Of a stretch of DNA of 64,000 nucleotides, positions 42,256-50,953 are shown one piece after another (position 1 is the first letter of the stretch; every line of letters begins with the position of its first letter). Below the pieces are notes generated by a model. It was not told the DNA's origin. It worked only from the letters and a program-made list of their open reading frames with translations, and searched no databases. Made by a program: the position numbers and the translations under genes. The stretch comes from Cedecea selenatireducens (lineage in GTDB: Bacteria; Pseudomonadota; Gammaproteobacteria; Enterobacterales; Enterobacteriaceae): the NCBI RefSeq assembly GCF_042138895.1, contig NZ_JBHIKW010000001.1:124001-188000 (forward strand). Reading direction: 5' to 3'.

Positions 42256-43564
42256 ACTTAAGCGAGTTCGCTATAGCGTTGAACATCAGGGAAGCTTCCA
42301 GCGGCTGCGCGTTGAAAGACGGCTCGGCCTTCGGCCAGGTAGACCACTGGACAATCACCAGCTTCTCTTTCTGGTTCACCATGATCATCTGCCCAAAAAT
42401 CCCCAGCGCCCACATCGAGTCTTTACTTTCCAGGCCGTGCTTCGGCCCTACATCGCCCGCATTCGCCGGAACGCTGTTGTTCCACCATTCAAAACCGTAG
42501 CTGCCGTCCGGGTGCGCGGCGGTGACGGATTTTTGCGCTTTATTCCAGTCACGAGCCTGTGACACCCAGCCATCAGGCAGCATTTTCTTGCCGTCCGGCA
42601 GCACGCCGTTGTTCATAATAAACAGACCAAATTTACCCCAGTCTTCGAGCGTGGCGTTAAAGCCATGTGCGCCGACATCATGCTTGCCTGGCTGATAGCT
42701 GTGCCACACGCCGTCGTGCGTCATGCCGTAAGGCTGCCAGATGGCCTCCTGAAGGTTTTGCGCCAAAGATTTGCCGGTCGCTTTTTCCAGCGTATCGCCC
42801 AGCAGCCAGGCTCCGCCGGAGGAGTAAGACCAGGCCTCGCCGGGCTTAGCGTAAGCTTTACGCTGCGGGTCTTTCACCAGCTTATTCACGCAATCGTAGG
42901 TATCGCTGTTCGCTTCGCACTGCGTCAGTTGGGCAAAGTCGGACTTCGGATTGGTGTAATCCTCACCCCAGCTGACGCCCGAGGTGTGCTGCAGCAGTTG
43001 CCGCACCGTGACGTGTTCCCAGGCGGTGCCTTTAACATCAGGGTTGTACTTAACAATCTCGTCGTCGAGCGAGGTGATTTTCCCCTCTTTTACCGCCACG
43101 CCAACCAGCGTGGAAACCACCGATTTCCCCACCGAGCGGGATGTCCACAGCGTGGTCGGCGTGTTGCCTTCGCCGTAATAATCCCAGACGATTTTACCGT
43201 CCTTAATCACCATCATGCCGGTCACGCTGTTTCGCTTCAGGTATTCCCCCAGCTTAAAATCGTGTCCGTCGTACTGGTAGCTTACGCCCGAGAGATCTTT
43301 TGCTGCGCGTGGGACAGGCACAGACTGCCCGGCTTTGAAAACATCGCCCTCATAGGAACGGTAATCATTACGAAAGCCCACGACGCGCTGCTGCTGGTTC
43401 CAGGTCAGCATGTCTTTTACGTCAGGCAGTTTCGTGTCCGTGGGAGCGGGACAAGTTGCGAGCTGGAGCGTCTGGCAATCCGCAGTTACGGGAGCGGCGT
43501 TCACCTGCAGGGCGGCACCAAGGCAAAGGGTAAGCAGGCAAATTCCGGTATTCAGTTTAGTCAT
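42254..43564 (-). CDS. Exported beta-lactamase-fold serine hydrolase (class C / 6-aminohexanoate-dimer hydrolase type)
   Basis: 436-residue protein with signal peptide MTKLNTGICLLTLCLGAALQVNA. The nucleophile motif is Ser144-Val-Gly-Lys147 in TSRSVGKSVVST, followed by the second Tyr-based motif near WSYSSGGAWLLG. Fold matches class C beta-lactamase-like esterases and the nylon-oligomer hydrolase EII family. ATG at 43564 is chosen over 43603 for AAGGA and the signal peptide. Natural substrate unknown; broad activity on beta-lactams should not be assumed. Confidence 0.87.
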   Translation of the reverse strand: MTKLNTGICLLTLCLGAALQVNAAPVTADCQTLQLATCPAPTDTKLPDVKDMLTWNQQQRVVGFRNDYRSYEGDVFKAGQSVPVPRAAKDLSGVSYQYDGHDFKLGEYLKRNSVTGMMVIKDGKIVWDYYGEGNTPTTLWTSRSVGKSVVSTLVGVAVKEGKITSLDDEIVKYNPDVKGTAWEHVTVRQLLQHTSGVSWGEDYTNPKSDFAQLTQCEANSDTYDCVNKLVKDPQRKAYAKPGEAWSYSSGGAWLLGDTLEKATGKSLAQNLQEAIWQPYGMTHDGVWHSYQPGKHDVGAHGFNATLEDWGKFGLFIMNNGVLPDGKKMLPDGWVSQARDWNKAQKSVTAAHPDGSYGFEWWNNSVPANAGDVGPKHGLESKDSMWALGIFGQMIMVNQKEKLVIVQWSTWPKAEPSFNAQPLEASLMFNAIANSLK

Positions 43565-43741
43565 CGTGTTTTCCTTGAAAGTGGCGTTATCGCCTGTCAA
43601 CACGCGGACTGTAGGGCATATTTCTCAATATGAGATATCGGTTATCGGGGGAATATCCCCCACTAGAGAGTTTTAACGGTGATGTCTGATTATGAGGGGT
43701 CGGCCGTAGTTCCGTTCACTTCCAGGTCTGTTTTATATGCC
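43565..43741. other. Upstream region of the serine hydrolase gene
   Basis: About 180 bp containing the promoter of the leftward hydrolase gene. Several ATATGAGATAT-type AT-rich half-palindromes lie at about 43628-43640. Nothing else recognisable. Confidence 0.35.
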
Positions 43742-43975
43742 ATCACCGAACCGGTGAACGACTCGGGAGAATCACCGTCATTCCCCCGAGACCCCGGACT
43801 CCCGGCCAAATAAATCGACCGCTGAAGCGGCAAACCTCCGTTTTATCTCCCAGTCCTGGGTCGGCTGAGACGCGTTCCTGACGCTCTCAGCCTCCGGCCG
43901 TTCCCGACGTCCGGACCCTGGCCAGTCGGAGAGAAAACGGAGGCGATTTAAGCCGGAACCAGGACCTCGCTGAAA
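43742..43975. repeat. Highly palindromic element, structured RNA or interspersed repeat
   Basis: Non-coding DNA with many nested inverted repeats. Long-range pairs: TAAATCG (43811-43817) with CGATTTA (43944-43950) and CCTCCGTTTT (43835-43844) with AAAACGGAGG (43934-43943). Inside: CCCAG/CTGGG (43849-43860), GGCTGAGA/TCTCAGCC (43863-43870, 43885-43892) enclosing GCGT/ACGC, and TCCGG/CCGGA (43893-43897, 43911-43915). Outside: TCACCG/CGGTGA (43742-43756), CTCGGG/CCCGAG (43762-43790) and CCGCT/AGCGG (43819-43830). The GC-rich composition differs from its AT-rich flanks. I recall similar text in other enteric genomes but cannot verify a family. Confidence 0.6.
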
Positions 43976-44053
43976 ATTTGCAACTCTTCTTATCACTGAC
44001 GTTGCTGAATGTATTCAACGATCTTTTCTGGCTTGACGAAAAAGGCAAAAAAA

Positions 44054-44075
44054 AGCCCCTGCGCTGGCAGGGGCT
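44054..44075 (-). terminator. Intrinsic terminator of mqo
   Basis: AGCCCCTGC-GCTG-GCAGGGGCT; on the minus strand it is followed by eight T residues, 25 bp past the mqo stop. Confidence 0.9.
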
Positions 44076-44100
44076 GATTTACTGATTGAACGCGGGAAGC

Positions 44101-45750
44101 TTACAGCGCCATATCGTGTTGTGGAGAAGCCTCGGCTTTCGTTTCGGCAGGTTTAGCGACCGGCGTAGCGCTCTGGTCATTCATTTCAATGACCGGCGGC
44201 TTGGTCAGCTGCAGCGTGGCCGCAGTGTCATTCCAGACTTTCTGAGTCAGCGCCGCATTGCCGTTCATCTCCTGACCGTAGCTTGGCACAACGGCACGGA
44301 TCTTGTTCTGCCATTCCGGAGAGTTGAACTGCTGCGGGAACATCTGCTTCAGCACGTTCAGCGTGATTGGTGCGGCGGTAGAAGCACCTGGAGATGCGCC
44401 CAGCAGCGCAGAAATGGTTTTCTGCTGGTCAACAACGACTTCGGTACCGAGCTTCAGCACGCCGCCTTTGTTCTCATCTTTCTTGATGATCTGTACACGC
44501 TGGCCGGCCTGGATCAGTTTCCAGTCTTCTTTACGCGCCTGCGGATAGTACTCTTTCAGCGCTTCAAAGCGGTCTTCATCGCTCAGCATAACCTGACCAA
44601 TCAGGTATTTAACCAGGTCGAAGTTATCCAGACCTACGTCGGTCATCGGCATAAAGTTGCTGGTCGTGGTGGTGCTCAGCAGGTCAAAGAAGGAACCGTT
44701 TTTCAGGAACTTAGTAGAGAAGGTCGCGAACGGCCCGAACAGCACCACGCGCTTACCGTCGATGAAGCGAGCATCAATGTGCGGCACGGACATCGGCGGT
44801 GCCCCTACGGACGCCTGGCCGTACACTTTTTCAAGATGCTGGCTGGTTACCGCCGGGTTTTCGGTCATCAGGAACGAACCACCTACCGGGAAGCCGGCAT
44901 AGTTTTTCGATTCCGGAATACCGGTTTCCTGCAGCAGCTTCAATGCGCCGCCGCCGGCACCGATAAAGACATATTTCGCGTCGATGGCGTGTTCTTTCCC
45001 GCTATTCACGTCTTTAATGGTGACGTGCCAGGAATTATCGCCATTGCGCTTGAAGTCGGTCACTTCAGAAGAAGTTTGCAGGGAGAAGTTCTGGCTTTTT
45101 TTCAGGCTGCCGATCAGCTGACGGGTAATTTCACCGTAGTTGACGTCGGTGCCGACCGGCGTCCAGGTGGCCGCCACTTTTTGATTCGCATCGCGCCCTG
45201 CCATGACCAGCGGAGCCCACTGCTTAATTTGCTCATGGTTGGTAGAGAATTTCATGCCCTGGAATAGCGTCGTTTTCTGCAGCGCGTCATAACGCTTGGT
45301 CAGATACTCGACGTTTTTATCGCCCCAGACAAAACTCATGTGCGGCGTGGAATTAATAAACGAATGAGGGTCGTTCAAAATACCGCGCTGAATTTGCGCA
45401 GACCAGAACTGACGAGAAATCATAAACTGTTCGTTAATTTCCAGCGCTTTACTGACATCAATAGAACCGTCCGGGCGCTCCGGCGTATAGTTCAGTTCCA
45501 TATTTGCCGAGTGCCCGGTACCGGCGTTATTCCAGCCGTTAGAGGACTCAAGCGCCACGCCGTCGAGCTTCTCAACCATGACCTGTTTCCAGTCCGGCTG
45601 CAGCTCCTGGAGCCACGTCCCGAGAGAGGCGCTCATGATACCGCCGCCAATCAGCAGGAAGTCGGTTTTTTGCGTGGAATCCGCGTTAGCGTAGCTAGCA
45701 GAGCTTACGAATAACGCCAGTGTTGTCAGAGAAATAATTGTCTTTTTCAT
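44101..45750 (-). CDS. mqo: Malate:quinone oxidoreductase
   Basis: 549-residue FAD-dependent membrane-associated enzyme oxidising malate to oxaloacetate and passing electrons to quinone. The N-terminus MKKTIISLTTLALFVSSASYANA looks like a signal or membrane-targeting sequence, as in E. coli Mqo; the FAD motif LLIGGGIMSASLGTWL lies at about residues 33-48, and SSNGWNNAGTGHSA and FIGAGGGALKLLQE follow. ATG at 45750 is chosen as the natural start of this sequence; an in-frame ATG at 45759 is possible. Monocistronic. Confidence 0.95.
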   Translation of the reverse strand: MKKTIISLTTLALFVSSASYANADSTQKTDFLLIGGGIMSASLGTWLQELQPDWKQVMVEKLDGVALESSNGWNNAGTGHSANMELNYTPERPDGSIDVSKALEINEQFMISRQFWSAQIQRGILNDPHSFINSTPHMSFVWGDKNVEYLTKRYDALQKTTLFQGMKFSTNHEQIKQWAPLVMAGRDANQKVAATWTPVGTDVNYGEITRQLIGSLKKSQNFSLQTSSEVTDFKRNGDNSWHVTIKDVNSGKEHAIDAKYVFIGAGGGALKLLQETGIPESKNYAGFPVGGSFLMTENPAVTSQHLEKVYGQASVGAPPMSVPHIDARFIDGKRVVLFGPFATFSTKFLKNGSFFDLLSTTTTSNFMPMTDVGLDNFDLVKYLIGQVMLSDEDRFEALKEYYPQARKEDWKLIQAGQRVQIIKKDENKGGVLKLGTEVVVDQQKTISALLGASPGASTAAPITLNVLKQMFPQQFNSPEWQNKIRAVVPSYGQEMNGNAALTQKVWNDTAATLQLTKPPVIEMNDQSATPVAKPAETKAEASPQHDMAL

Positions 45751-46061
45751 TGCAGGCATAATAATTATATTGCATCGCAGGTGAATGAAGTCCCTCTATG
45801 TTAACCCACTTTCACGATATTTTAAAATCTCATTCACATCTTCATTAATCCATACAATTAATGCCAGTGATTTTTTTAATTAAAAAAACCAAATAAAATC
45901 AAATCTGATGGAATTTATATTCCAACAAAATACAGTCACTATTCTCAAAATTACTGTCGGTAATTCGCTTATTTATCGCGATGTTATTGGCAAAAGAAAT
46001 CCATGCCTGCGCATGGATTCTCTCATCTGCCCGATCGCGGTCTCAGGGCATAATCTTGCCG
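45751..46061. other. Intergenic region upstream of mqo with a leftward terminator
   Basis: About 310 bp, AT-rich, containing the mqo promoter. AATCCATGC (45998-46006) pairs with GCATGGATT (46011-46019), and on the minus strand TTCTTTTG follows, forming the terminator of the upstream FMN reductase gene. No gene seen. Confidence 0.65.
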
Positions 46062-46622
46062 TTAGCGGTTTGTGCTATTTTGCTCAACCACCTTTATAAA
46101 GACGTTCAGCTGGCGGCGAATATACTCCGCCGTTACCGGATCGGTTAAGCGCCCGTTCTCCGTTTTCTGATTGGCAAAACTGACCGCCATCTCCGGCAAA
46201 GGCACCATATTACACAGCATCGAAGCCAGGGTTTCACGCAGCTGATATTGCGCCCTGACGCCGCCGAGCGCGCCGGTAGATTGCGACACAAAAAAGACGT
46301 ATTTGTCCATCATGCAGCTGGCCCTGACCGGCCGTGAAAGCCAGTCGAGCGCATTTTTCAGCACGCCGGGCATGCCGTGGTTGTATTCCGGTACGGTAAC
46401 GATCGCCGCATCGGCCTCTGCCACCAACCGCCGGGCGGTCGCCACGGACTCGGGCAATTCGCCCTTTTCCAGGTCCTGGCAGTAATGTTCCATGGCACCG
46501 ATATCAAGTGCAGTAAAGTGGCTCTGCTCCGGCAGCATTTCGCTAATGCTGTTCAGCAACGCGCGGGAAGCTGAGTCATTGCGCAGACTGCCTGCAATAC
46601 CTACGAAACGTAATGTTTTCAT
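46062..46622 (-). CDS. NADPH-dependent FMN reductase (ChrR/YieF-like)
   Basis: 186-residue flavoprotein of the NADPH-dependent FMN reductase family. The FMN phosphate loop is GIAGSLRNDSASRALL (about 8-23) and the conserved TVPEYNHGMPGVLKNALDW lies at about 76-94. Members reduce quinones, chromate or azo compounds; the substrate here is unknown. GAGGAG lies well placed before the ATG. Divergent from an AraC regulator, which may control it. Confidence 0.9.
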   Translation of the reverse strand: MKTLRFVGIAGSLRNDSASRALLNSISEMLPEQSHFTALDIGAMEHYCQDLEKGELPESVATARRLVAEADAAIVTVPEYNHGMPGVLKNALDWLSRPVRASCMMDKYVFFVSQSTGALGGVRAQYQLRETLASMLCNMVPLPEMAVSFANQKTENGRLTDPVTAEYIRRQLNVFIKVVEQNSTNR

Positions 46623-46719
46623 CTTGTTCTCCTCTTAATCCGTCGATGCACGTATTATCAGGAAAAAAATAAGATGATTCTTTCGCTAATCAGCCAAATC
46701 CCTTCTCAGGAGTGCCAAT

Positions 46720-47484
46720 ATGTCAGATCCCGCATCCGTCGCCGTTGTAGCTTCCGACATGGCGCATCTCCGGGGTGACGATGTGACTTTTCACCGCCAT
46801 TTGCAGGGGCAGCTTAGCGTGACGCTGGCGGGCACCCTTCGACTGCAAACCGAATCAGGCTGGTGGCTGGCAACGCCCGGCAACGGCATCTGGGTGCCGC
46901 CGGGCGAACTTCACCGCGCGCTGTACACCGAGCGCTCGCGGCTGATTAACCTGCGTTTCAGACAAGGATTTGAACAGCAGCTTCCGCAGCACTGTTCCCT
47001 TATCGTCGCCTCAAATTTGCTGACCGAGCTTGCAAAAGAGGCATTAGCCGTTCAGCGGGGATCTGGCGAACAGCTAGAGCTCATCGCCCAACTGATGCAT
47101 TTTCAACTGCGCAAGCAGGTGCTGAAAACAGACTTGTTCGTGCCTGAAGGAAACGATAAGCGCCTGAAGAAAATAACCGGCCTGCTCAGGGAAGCCCCTG
47201 CCTGTAATAAGACGCTCGAGCAGCTAGCCTCGTTAGCCTTCACCAGCCCAAGAACGCTGGCGCGACTGTTTGAAAACGAAACCGGGATGAGCTTCACGCG
47301 CTGGAGAGAGAGAATGCGGATTATCAGTTCGGTGGAGAAATTAATCGTCGGCGAACCGATAACACGGGTGGCCTATGATATGGGCTATCAAAGCGCCAGC
47401 AGCTTTACCACTGCTTTTACCCGCATTATCGGCATGCCGCCGGGACGTTATCTTAAAGAGACTTTCACGCCGGATAAAAGCTGA
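46720..47484 (+). CDS. AraC-family regulator with cupin sensor
   Basis: 254-residue regulator with an N-terminal cupin (about 20-90, including GNGIWVPPGELHRA) and a C-terminal AraC double HTH (about 150-250, SPRTLARLFENETGMSFTRWRERMR in overview; ending GMPPGRYLKE). AGGAG is 8 bases before the ATG. It lies between the divergent FMN reductase and a convergent MFS exporter whose 3' end it overlaps by 37 bp. Targets unknown. Confidence 0.88.
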   Translation: MSDPASVAVVASDMAHLRGDDVTFHRHLQGQLSVTLAGTLRLQTESGWWLATPGNGIWVPPGELHRALYTERSRLINLRFRQGFEQQLPQHCSLIVASNLLTELAKEALAVQRGSGEQLELIAQLMHFQLRKQVLKTDLFVPEGNDKRLKKITGLLREAPACNKTLEQLASLAFTSPRTLARLFENETGMSFTRWRERMRIISSVEKLIVGEPITRVAYDMGYQSASSFTTAFTRIIGMPPGRYLKETFTPDKS

Positions 47485-48869
47485 CGGCGGGTGACGGCCG
47501 CCACGGCAAGCGCCAGCATCATCACAATTTCAGCGGCCAGGAAGCCTATCATTGCCACCGAGTAATCCCCGCTTTGGCGCTGCAGATGCAGGAACAATGC
47601 CCCCAGCACGGCAGGCCCAAGCCCCAGGGCCGATTGCTGCAAGGTGCTCAGTATGGCGCTTGCCGCTCCGGCATCGTTCAGGTCGATATCGCGCATGCCG
47701 ATACGATAGAAGCTGTTCACAATCAGCGCCTGCCCGTAGCCGGTCACCAGCGTGGCAGGCGCAATAGCCAGCGGGCTGGCGTGGGTGCCAAAATGGTAGA
47801 GTGTAAATATCAGCCCCAGCAGGCCCACAACCTGAATCGCGATCCCGCTCAGTAGAATAGTGCTGAGCGAATGGCGCACGATAAGCCTCGGCGCAAACCA
47901 CGCTGAAACAAAATAAGAAATACCCATCGCAATAAAACTGTTCCCGGACTGCCACGGCGCCATGCCCATCCCTGACTGTAGCGTCAGCGCCATACAGAAC
48001 ATAAAACCCGACCAGCAGGTAAAGAACAGCAGCGCGATAAGCAGGCCAAACCGTATGCTACCCAGCTTCAACAGCCTTGGCGGCAACAGCGGCTGTAGCC
48101 CACGCTGTTGCTGGCTTAGCGCTCCGACGCGCATCAGGTAACCCAGCGGCAGCGTGGCCACCAGCATCAGCTGCATCGGCCACGGCCAGTGCAGATCGGG
48201 GCCAAGCGCCATCGGGAACAGCAGGCAGCACAGCATCAGCGCAAGCGTGACGGTCCCCTGCCAGTCGATGCGTGAATGGCTTTCGCTGCGAGTTTCAGGA
48301 ATATAAAACCGGCTCAACACCAGCACTAACAGGCAAATAGGCACGTTGATAAAGAACGCATTACGCCAGCCCAGGCCGGCAATATCCGCCGATACCAGCC
48401 AGCCGCCGCCCATTTGACCGATAATAAAAGCAATCCCGCCAATGCCGCCGTACAGGCTGATGGCGCGGGCGTGAGCGGTGCCCTTAAGCGTGACGTGCAG
48501 CGTAGCCAGGATTTGCGGCACAATCAGCGCAGCCCCAACGCCTTGCAGGGTTCGTGCGGCCAGAAGCTCGGTGACCGAGCCGGAAATCCCGCACAGGAAT
48601 GAAGCAATGCCGAACAGCGCCACGCCCCACAGCAGAGTTCTGCGGCGGCCGTGGTTATCACCCAGCTTGCTGCCCACCGCCAGGCTTACGGCAAAGGCAA
48701 CGCCGTAAAGCGCAACGATAAGCTCCAGTTGAGTTGGCGTGGTGCCGAGGGACTGGGTGATTGAGTCCAGCGCCACGTTGGTAATAGAGGTGTCAATCAA
48801 CGGCAACATCTGGCCCGTCAACAGCAGCACCAGGCCAGCACGACCGGGTGAAACAGGCGAATTATTCAT
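47448..48869 (-). CDS. MFS drug exporter, 14-helix EmrB/QacA type
   Basis: 473-residue inner-membrane proton-driven exporter of the DHA2 group. Motif A is seen as GSKLGDNHGRRRTLLWG (about residues 62-78) and motif C-like Gly-rich helix in ARTLQGVGAALIVPQILATLH; about 14 membrane segments. The start at 48869 (MNNSPVSPG) is preferred because GGAG lies upstream. Divergent from an XRE/MmyB regulator with a perfect inverted repeat between them, so regulated efflux is likely. Its 3' end overlaps the convergent AraC gene. Confidence 0.9.
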   Translation of the reverse strand: MNNSPVSPGRAGLVLLLTGQMLPLIDTSITNVALDSITQSLGTTPTQLELIVALYGVAFAVSLAVGSKLGDNHGRRRTLLWGVALFGIASFLCGISGSVTELLAARTLQGVGAALIVPQILATLHVTLKGTAHARAISLYGGIGGIAFIIGQMGGGWLVSADIAGLGWRNAFFINVPICLLVLVLSRFYIPETRSESHSRIDWQGTVTLALMLCCLLFPMALGPDLHWPWPMQLMLVATLPLGYLMRVGALSQQQRGLQPLLPPRLLKLGSIRFGLLIALLFFTCWSGFMFCMALTLQSGMGMAPWQSGNSFIAMGISYFVSAWFAPRLIVRHSLSTILLSGIAIQVVGLLGLIFTLYHFGTHASPLAIAPATLVTGYGQALIVNSFYRIGMRDIDLNDAGAASAILSTLQQSALGLGPAVLGALFLHLQRQSGDYSVAMIGFLAAEIVMMLALAVAAVTRRQLLSGVKVSLR

Positions 48870-48927
48870 CAGGGACTCCATTGCATAGTTCAGGATACCG
48901 ACGTAGCATTCCTGATAATTTAACCGG

Positions 48928-48953
48928 GTACCAGTTCCTGCTTATACTGGTAC
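48928..48953. promoter_or_regulatory. Perfect inverted repeat operator between MFS exporter and XRE regulator
   Basis: GTACCAGT (48928-48935) and ACTGGTAC (48946-48953) are perfect 8 bp arms 10 bp apart, in the 111 bp divergent gap. The arm-to-arm spacing of about two helical turns suits a dimeric HTH repressor, presumably the XRE protein. Confidence 0.65.
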
Positions 48954-48980
48954 TGGCACTACTATTCTGGAGTATTTGTG

Positions 48981-49856
48981 ATGCTCATCACTCAGCCCGA
49001 GCTACGCCCCGGCCCGCTGGACGACAGCCGTAAAATGCTGGCGCTGTTTTTGCGTACCCGGCGCGAAAGCCTGGACCCACAGCGTCTTGGCCTGCCGCGC
49101 AGCGGACGGCGCCGCACGCCAGGCCTTCGCCGTGAAGAGGTGGCGCTGCTCGCCGACATCGGCGTGACCTGGTATACCTGGCTTGAACAGGGGCGAGAAG
49201 TGAATCCTTCCTCCAGCGCTATGGCGGCAATTGCCACCGCGCTGCAGTGTTCCCCGGCGGAAACCCGCCACCTGTTTATCCTGGCCGGCCTTCCCCCTTC
49301 CGAAGCACCCGCTGCCGCTCAGTGTGAGGGGCTAAGCCCCGCCGCGCGCCGCATGCTTGATGCGTTAATGCCTAATCCGGCCAGTATTCAGAAGCCCAAC
49401 TTCGATATCCTTGGCTACAACTCGCATTTTTGTCAGCTGATGGGCGTTAATCTCGACAACGAACCGCCCGAACATCGCAACTGCATCTATCAGTATCTGA
49501 CGAATGAAACCTGGCGCAGCCGGGTAGACTGTAACGAGGACGTATTACCCAAGTTTGTTGGCTGGTTCCGCGCGGGGATCACCGAGCATCGCGGTGACCC
49601 GCGCTGGGAAGCTCTTCTGGAATCGTTTTTCGTCGCCTCTCCGGCTTTTAAAACGCTCTGGGAGCAGCGCTACGAAATCCGTAATATCGAGAACCATATT
49701 AAGCAGTATACCCACCCGCAAATTGGTACCTTCGGCATGCAGCAGGTCAACTGGTACTCCGCGCCTCGGGATGGTTCAAGGCTGCTGGTCTATCTGCCGA
49801 TAGATGAACCAGGCGAGCGGGCTTTACGTCTCTTTTCACAGTCCAGCGGAGCCTGA
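48981..49856 (+). CDS. XRE-family regulator with MmyB-like ligand domain
   Basis: 291-residue transcription factor. The N-terminal HTH (about 15-85) has the MmyB-family pattern RRTPGLRREEVALLADIGVTWYTWLEQGR in overview (LRREEVA and TWYTWLEQGR motifs); the C-terminal ~170 residues are the MmyB-like ligand-binding domain, which in related proteins binds small hydrophobic molecules. ATG at 48981 with GGAG upstream. Probably a local repressor of the divergent MFS exporter. Confidence 0.88.
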   Translation: MLITQPELRPGPLDDSRKMLALFLRTRRESLDPQRLGLPRSGRRRTPGLRREEVALLADIGVTWYTWLEQGREVNPSSSAMAAIATALQCSPAETRHLFILAGLPPSEAPAAAQCEGLSPAARRMLDALMPNPASIQKPNFDILGYNSHFCQLMGVNLDNEPPEHRNCIYQYLTNETWRSRVDCNEDVLPKFVGWFRAGITEHRGDPRWEALLESFFVASPAFKTLWEQRYEIRNIENHIKQYTHPQIGTFGMQQVNWYSAPRDGSRLLVYLPIDEPGERALRLFSQSSGA

Positions 49857-49872
49857 TTTCAGGTTGACGAGT

Positions 49873-49904
49873 GGGCAGCCCATAGACAGGCTGCCCGTTT
49901 TTTT
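49873..49904 (+). terminator. Intrinsic terminator of the XRE regulator gene
   Basis: GGGCAGCC-CATAGACA-GGCTGCCC followed by GTTTTTTT. Confidence 0.9.
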
Positions 49905-50342
49905 CTTTGTTTTAAGAATAACCTCAGGGAAACCTGAGATACCCTTCTGAATTGACCACAAAATAAAAATAAGACTTCGCCGAAAACATTACATTTATCA
50001 AATAAATTCAAAAAATTAGCAGCATTTTCATGCTTCTTGCCCGCATTAATTGAACATCAGATTATTTTTACATCAGGCAAATTTTCTTCTGCGCCAGGGC
50101 ATCATGAAACCTCCGTGTACGTAATAGGTTATTCCGGTGTTATATCGCCATTGAATTGTTAACCAGGCTATGTAAAATCACGCTACTATGCTGAAACCAC
50201 GCGAATTCCTTGTCGCGGCGATGCAACTTAGCCGCCGCACCGTTTTGCGTGGGCGTATCTCACGTCGTGGAAAATTTTCCTGTGCGGCGCTCCTTGCTCC
50301 CGCGGCGGTTGGGTTTTAACCTTTTTCTCAGGGAACGTCTCA
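49905..50342. other. Intergenic region with a likely promoter and long leader of the 50.3-57.4 kb cluster
   Basis: About 440 bp. TTGAAT (50151-50156), 16 bases, TAAAAT (50173-50178) is a fair sigma-70 promoter, which would give a leader of about 160 bases before the SH3-like lipoprotein gene. The leader is GC-rich (50200-50310) and contains short self-complementary stretches but no riboswitch I recognise. Confidence 0.5.
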
Positions 50343-50837
50343 ATGAAATTGCGAAGCCTGTTAGTCCTCCTTGTTGTCACCACGGTTGTCGGCTGTAAAG
50401 CGCCACCGCCAAAGATGACCGACGACACCATTGTGACCAGCACGGTAAACGGCGTCACCCTTACTCACCGCTATATTGTTGAAGTTCCGAAAGAATTCAC
50501 GCCGGTGAATGCCGACTATCGGGCGCTTTATCCTGGCTCCATCATGAGCAAGCCTGATTTTGGCGGCAAAGTGATAGCCCAGCTTGAAAACGGCCAAAGC
50601 TACACCGTGCTGGGCGAGGTAGAGAACCACTGGTTTGCTATCGCCGAACAGGATCAACCAGAACTTCTGGGCTATGTGCCGCTTAGAGCGCTGGTGAAAA
50701 GTGAACTTTATAACCAAACGTTAAAAAAAGACCGCCCACGCCCTCGTCGCGCGGCTAAAAAATCCACCTGCGTTGCGGTAGATAATAAAAGCAAAGCTTG
50801 CCAGAACGCCGATAACGGAACGTGGATCATTAACTAA
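50343..50837 (+). CDS. Putative lipoprotein with SH3-like domain
   Basis: 164-residue envelope protein. Signal peptide MKLRSLLVLLVVTTVVGC ends in lipobox VVGC (Cys18). A bacterial SH3-like region lies at about 55-120 (GKVIAQLENGQSYTVLGEVENHWFAI pattern, with GYVPL near 113-117), then a basic tail with RPRPRRAAKK. AAGGA-type sequence is weak before the ATG; the start is supported by the signal peptide. First gene of a six-gene rightward cluster of unknown function. Confidence 0.78.
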   Translation: MKLRSLLVLLVVTTVVGCKAPPPKMTDDTIVTSTVNGVTLTHRYIVEVPKEFTPVNADYRALYPGSIMSKPDFGGKVIAQLENGQSYTVLGEVENHWFAIAEQDQPELLGYVPLRALVKSELYNQTLKKDRPRPRRAAKKSTCVAVDNKSKACQNADNGTWIIN

Positions 50838-50841
50838 ACTT

Positions 50842-50860
50842 CCCCTTCGGGGGCTTTATC
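50842..50860 (+). terminator. Weak hairpin after the SH3-like gene
   Basis: CCCC-TTCG-GGGG followed by CTTTATC. A short, very stable UUCG-type hairpin; probably only partial termination, which could set lower expression of the following genes. Confidence 0.5.
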
Positions 50861-50953
50861 ATTGACTACCGCAAGAGCGAGGCAGCCGCCGGCCGGGCAA
50901 TCCGGACTGGCTTAATGTTGCCGCTCTTTACACACAGGCTAACAAGGATTTTT

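Noticed and set aside
43778..43996. Leftward 72-codon frame over the palindromic element
   Set aside because: It is an arginine-rich translation of a GC-rich palindrome, without a ribosome binding site; the inverted repeats explain the sequence better.
50210..50398. Open frame overlapping the leader of the SH3-like lipoprotein gene
   Set aside because: Overlaps the start of a gene with a clear lipoprotein signal peptide, in another frame.
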